The translations under genes were made by a program, and so were the position numbers. From assembly GCF_035998295.1 (NCBI RefSeq), contig NZ_DASYHS010000107.1, forward strand, positions 1-15,123: a stretch of DNA of 15,123 nt, written 5' to 3'. The notes beneath the pieces were generated by a model that worked only from the letters and a program-made list of their open reading frames with translations, searched no databases and was not told the DNA's origin. The first letter of the stretch is position 1; each line of letters begins with the position of its first letter. Shown in pieces: positions 14,426 through 15,123 of this stretch. This DNA comes from DASYHS01 sp035998295. GTDB lineage: Bacteria; Pseudomonadota; Alphaproteobacteria; Azospirillales; Azospirillaceae.

Positions 14426-15123
14426 ATGAAGGAGCCTCTGGGCCGCCAAGCCGCCTACTGGCGCGAGACGCTGGCCGGCGCGCCGCCCCTGCTGGAGCTG
14501 CCGACCGGCCGGCGCCGGCCGGTGCGGCAGGACTACAGCGGCGGGTCCGTGGGCCTGGAGCTGGACGAGGCGCTGACGGCCGGGCTGAAGGCGCTGGGGC
14601 GGCGGCATGGGACGACGCCGTTCATGACGGTGCTGGCAGGCTGGGCGCTGGTGCTCTCGCGCCTGTCGGGCCAGGAGGACGTCGTGATCGGCACGCCCGG
14701 GGCGGACATGCCGGCACTGCGCGTGGACCTGTCGGGTGCGCCCACGGCGGCAGAGCTTCTGGCCCGCGTCCGGGCGGCGGCACTCGGCGCGCAGGAGTAT
14801 GGGGACCTGGCGTTCGAGCAGGTCGCGGAACTGGTCGGGCCGGCGCGCGACCCGTCCTGCGCACCGGCATTCCAGGTGACGTTCACCTGGCGGGATGCCG
14901 GCCAGGAGCGCCCCGGCCAGCAGGACCAGGCGCCGGCGGTCTCCAGGTTCGACCTGACCTTGAGCCTGGGGGAATCCGGGGGCCGGATCGTCGGCGGGAT
15001 CGAGTACGCGACGGCCTTGTTCGACCGCGAGACGGTGGAGCGGTTCGGCGGCTACCTGCGCCGGGCGCTGGAGGAGATGGCGGCGGACCCGGAACGGTCC
15101 GCTGCCGCCTTGCCGCTGCTGTC
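14426..15123 (+). CDS. Non-ribosomal peptide synthetase, starting inside a condensation domain; 3' end missing
   Basis: The 232 visible residues match the C-terminal half of an NRPS condensation domain. Landmarks are AAYWRETLAGAPPLLELPT at 9-27, the core HGTTPFMTVLAGWALVLSRL at 61-80 and SGQEDVVIGTP at 81-91, then LRVDLSGAPT, DLAFEQV and SRFDLTLSL. The final EYATALFDRETVERFGGYL and LPLL are what normally lead into an adenylation domain. The HHxxxDG catalytic half is absent. About 16 residues of the usual GTPVANR...EGLIGFFVNT segment are also missing between GTP and LRVDL. The start is well supported: an in-frame TGA at 14396-14398 and a GGGAGAAG ribosome site five bases before the ATG. The gene continues beyond the window. 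The condensation activity of this domain is doubtful; a vestigial or docking role is possible. Confidence 0.85.
   Translation, partial: MKEPLGRQAAYWRETLAGAPPLLELPTGRRRPVRQDYSGGSVGLELDEALTAGLKALGRRHGTTPFMTVLAGWALVLSRLSGQEDVVIGTPGADMPALRVDLSGAPTAAELLARVRAAALGAQEYGDLAFEQVAELVGPARDPSCAPAFQVTFTWRDAGQERPGQQDQAPAVSRFDLTLSLGESGGRIVGGIEYATALFDRETVERFGGYLRRALEEMAADPERSAAALPLL

Overview
The base composition is very GC-rich, with a strong G/C bias at third codon positions. Together with the gene families (polar amino acid ABC importer, BKACE, caspase-like proteins with cadherin-type repeats, NRPS modules) this suggests a metabolically versatile alphaproteobacterium of the Rhodospirillales/Azospirillum-Skermanella-Inquilinus type. 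That assignment is by feel from protein style and composition, not from a marker gene. I see no rRNA, tRNA, CRISPR array or intact insertion sequence.

Layout. (1) 1-1493, minus strand: an exported caspase-like (C14) protein with two cadherin-like repeats, cut by the window edge. (2) 1694-1849, minus strand: a 51-residue charged helical protein. (3) 2014-3015, plus strand: a YhbW-type luciferase-like flavin oxidoreductase. (4) 3016-3286: a structured convergent intergenic region with two oppositely directed terminators that cross over each other. (5) 3287-4246, minus strand: a LysR regulator, divergent from the large operon and separated from it by an AT-rich control region. (6) 4414-13162, plus strand: a tightly packed nine-gene operon. 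It holds a binding protein, two permeases and an ATPase (polar amino acid family), a dimethylformamidase-like hydrolase, a class III aminotransferase, a BKACE (DUF849) beta-keto acid cleavage enzyme, a GNAT acetyltransferase and an M20 amidohydrolase. (7) 13342-13725: a VOC/glyoxalase-fold protein. (8) 13726-14425: a 700-base gene-poor stretch with an apparent decayed minus-strand gene, a 17-bp tandem repeat, an AT-rich zone with a possible 40-codon ORF, and a hairpin. (9) 14426-15123, plus strand: the start of an NRPS gene that begins in the middle of a condensation domain.

How it may work together. The operon reads as a complete import-and-degrade system under a LysR regulator. The ABC importer brings in a small polar amino-acid-like compound. 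The DMFase-like and M20 enzymes each could cut an amide (N-acyl or N-formyl) bond. The aminotransferase would turn the freed amine, plausibly a beta-amine, into a beta-keto acid. BKACE would then cleave that acid with acetyl-CoA into acetoacetate and a shorter acyl-CoA. The GNAT protein could acetylate an amine intermediate. The substrate cannot be read from the sequence. This enzyme combination is the most interesting item in the window; the next is the half-size condensation domain at the start of the NRPS.
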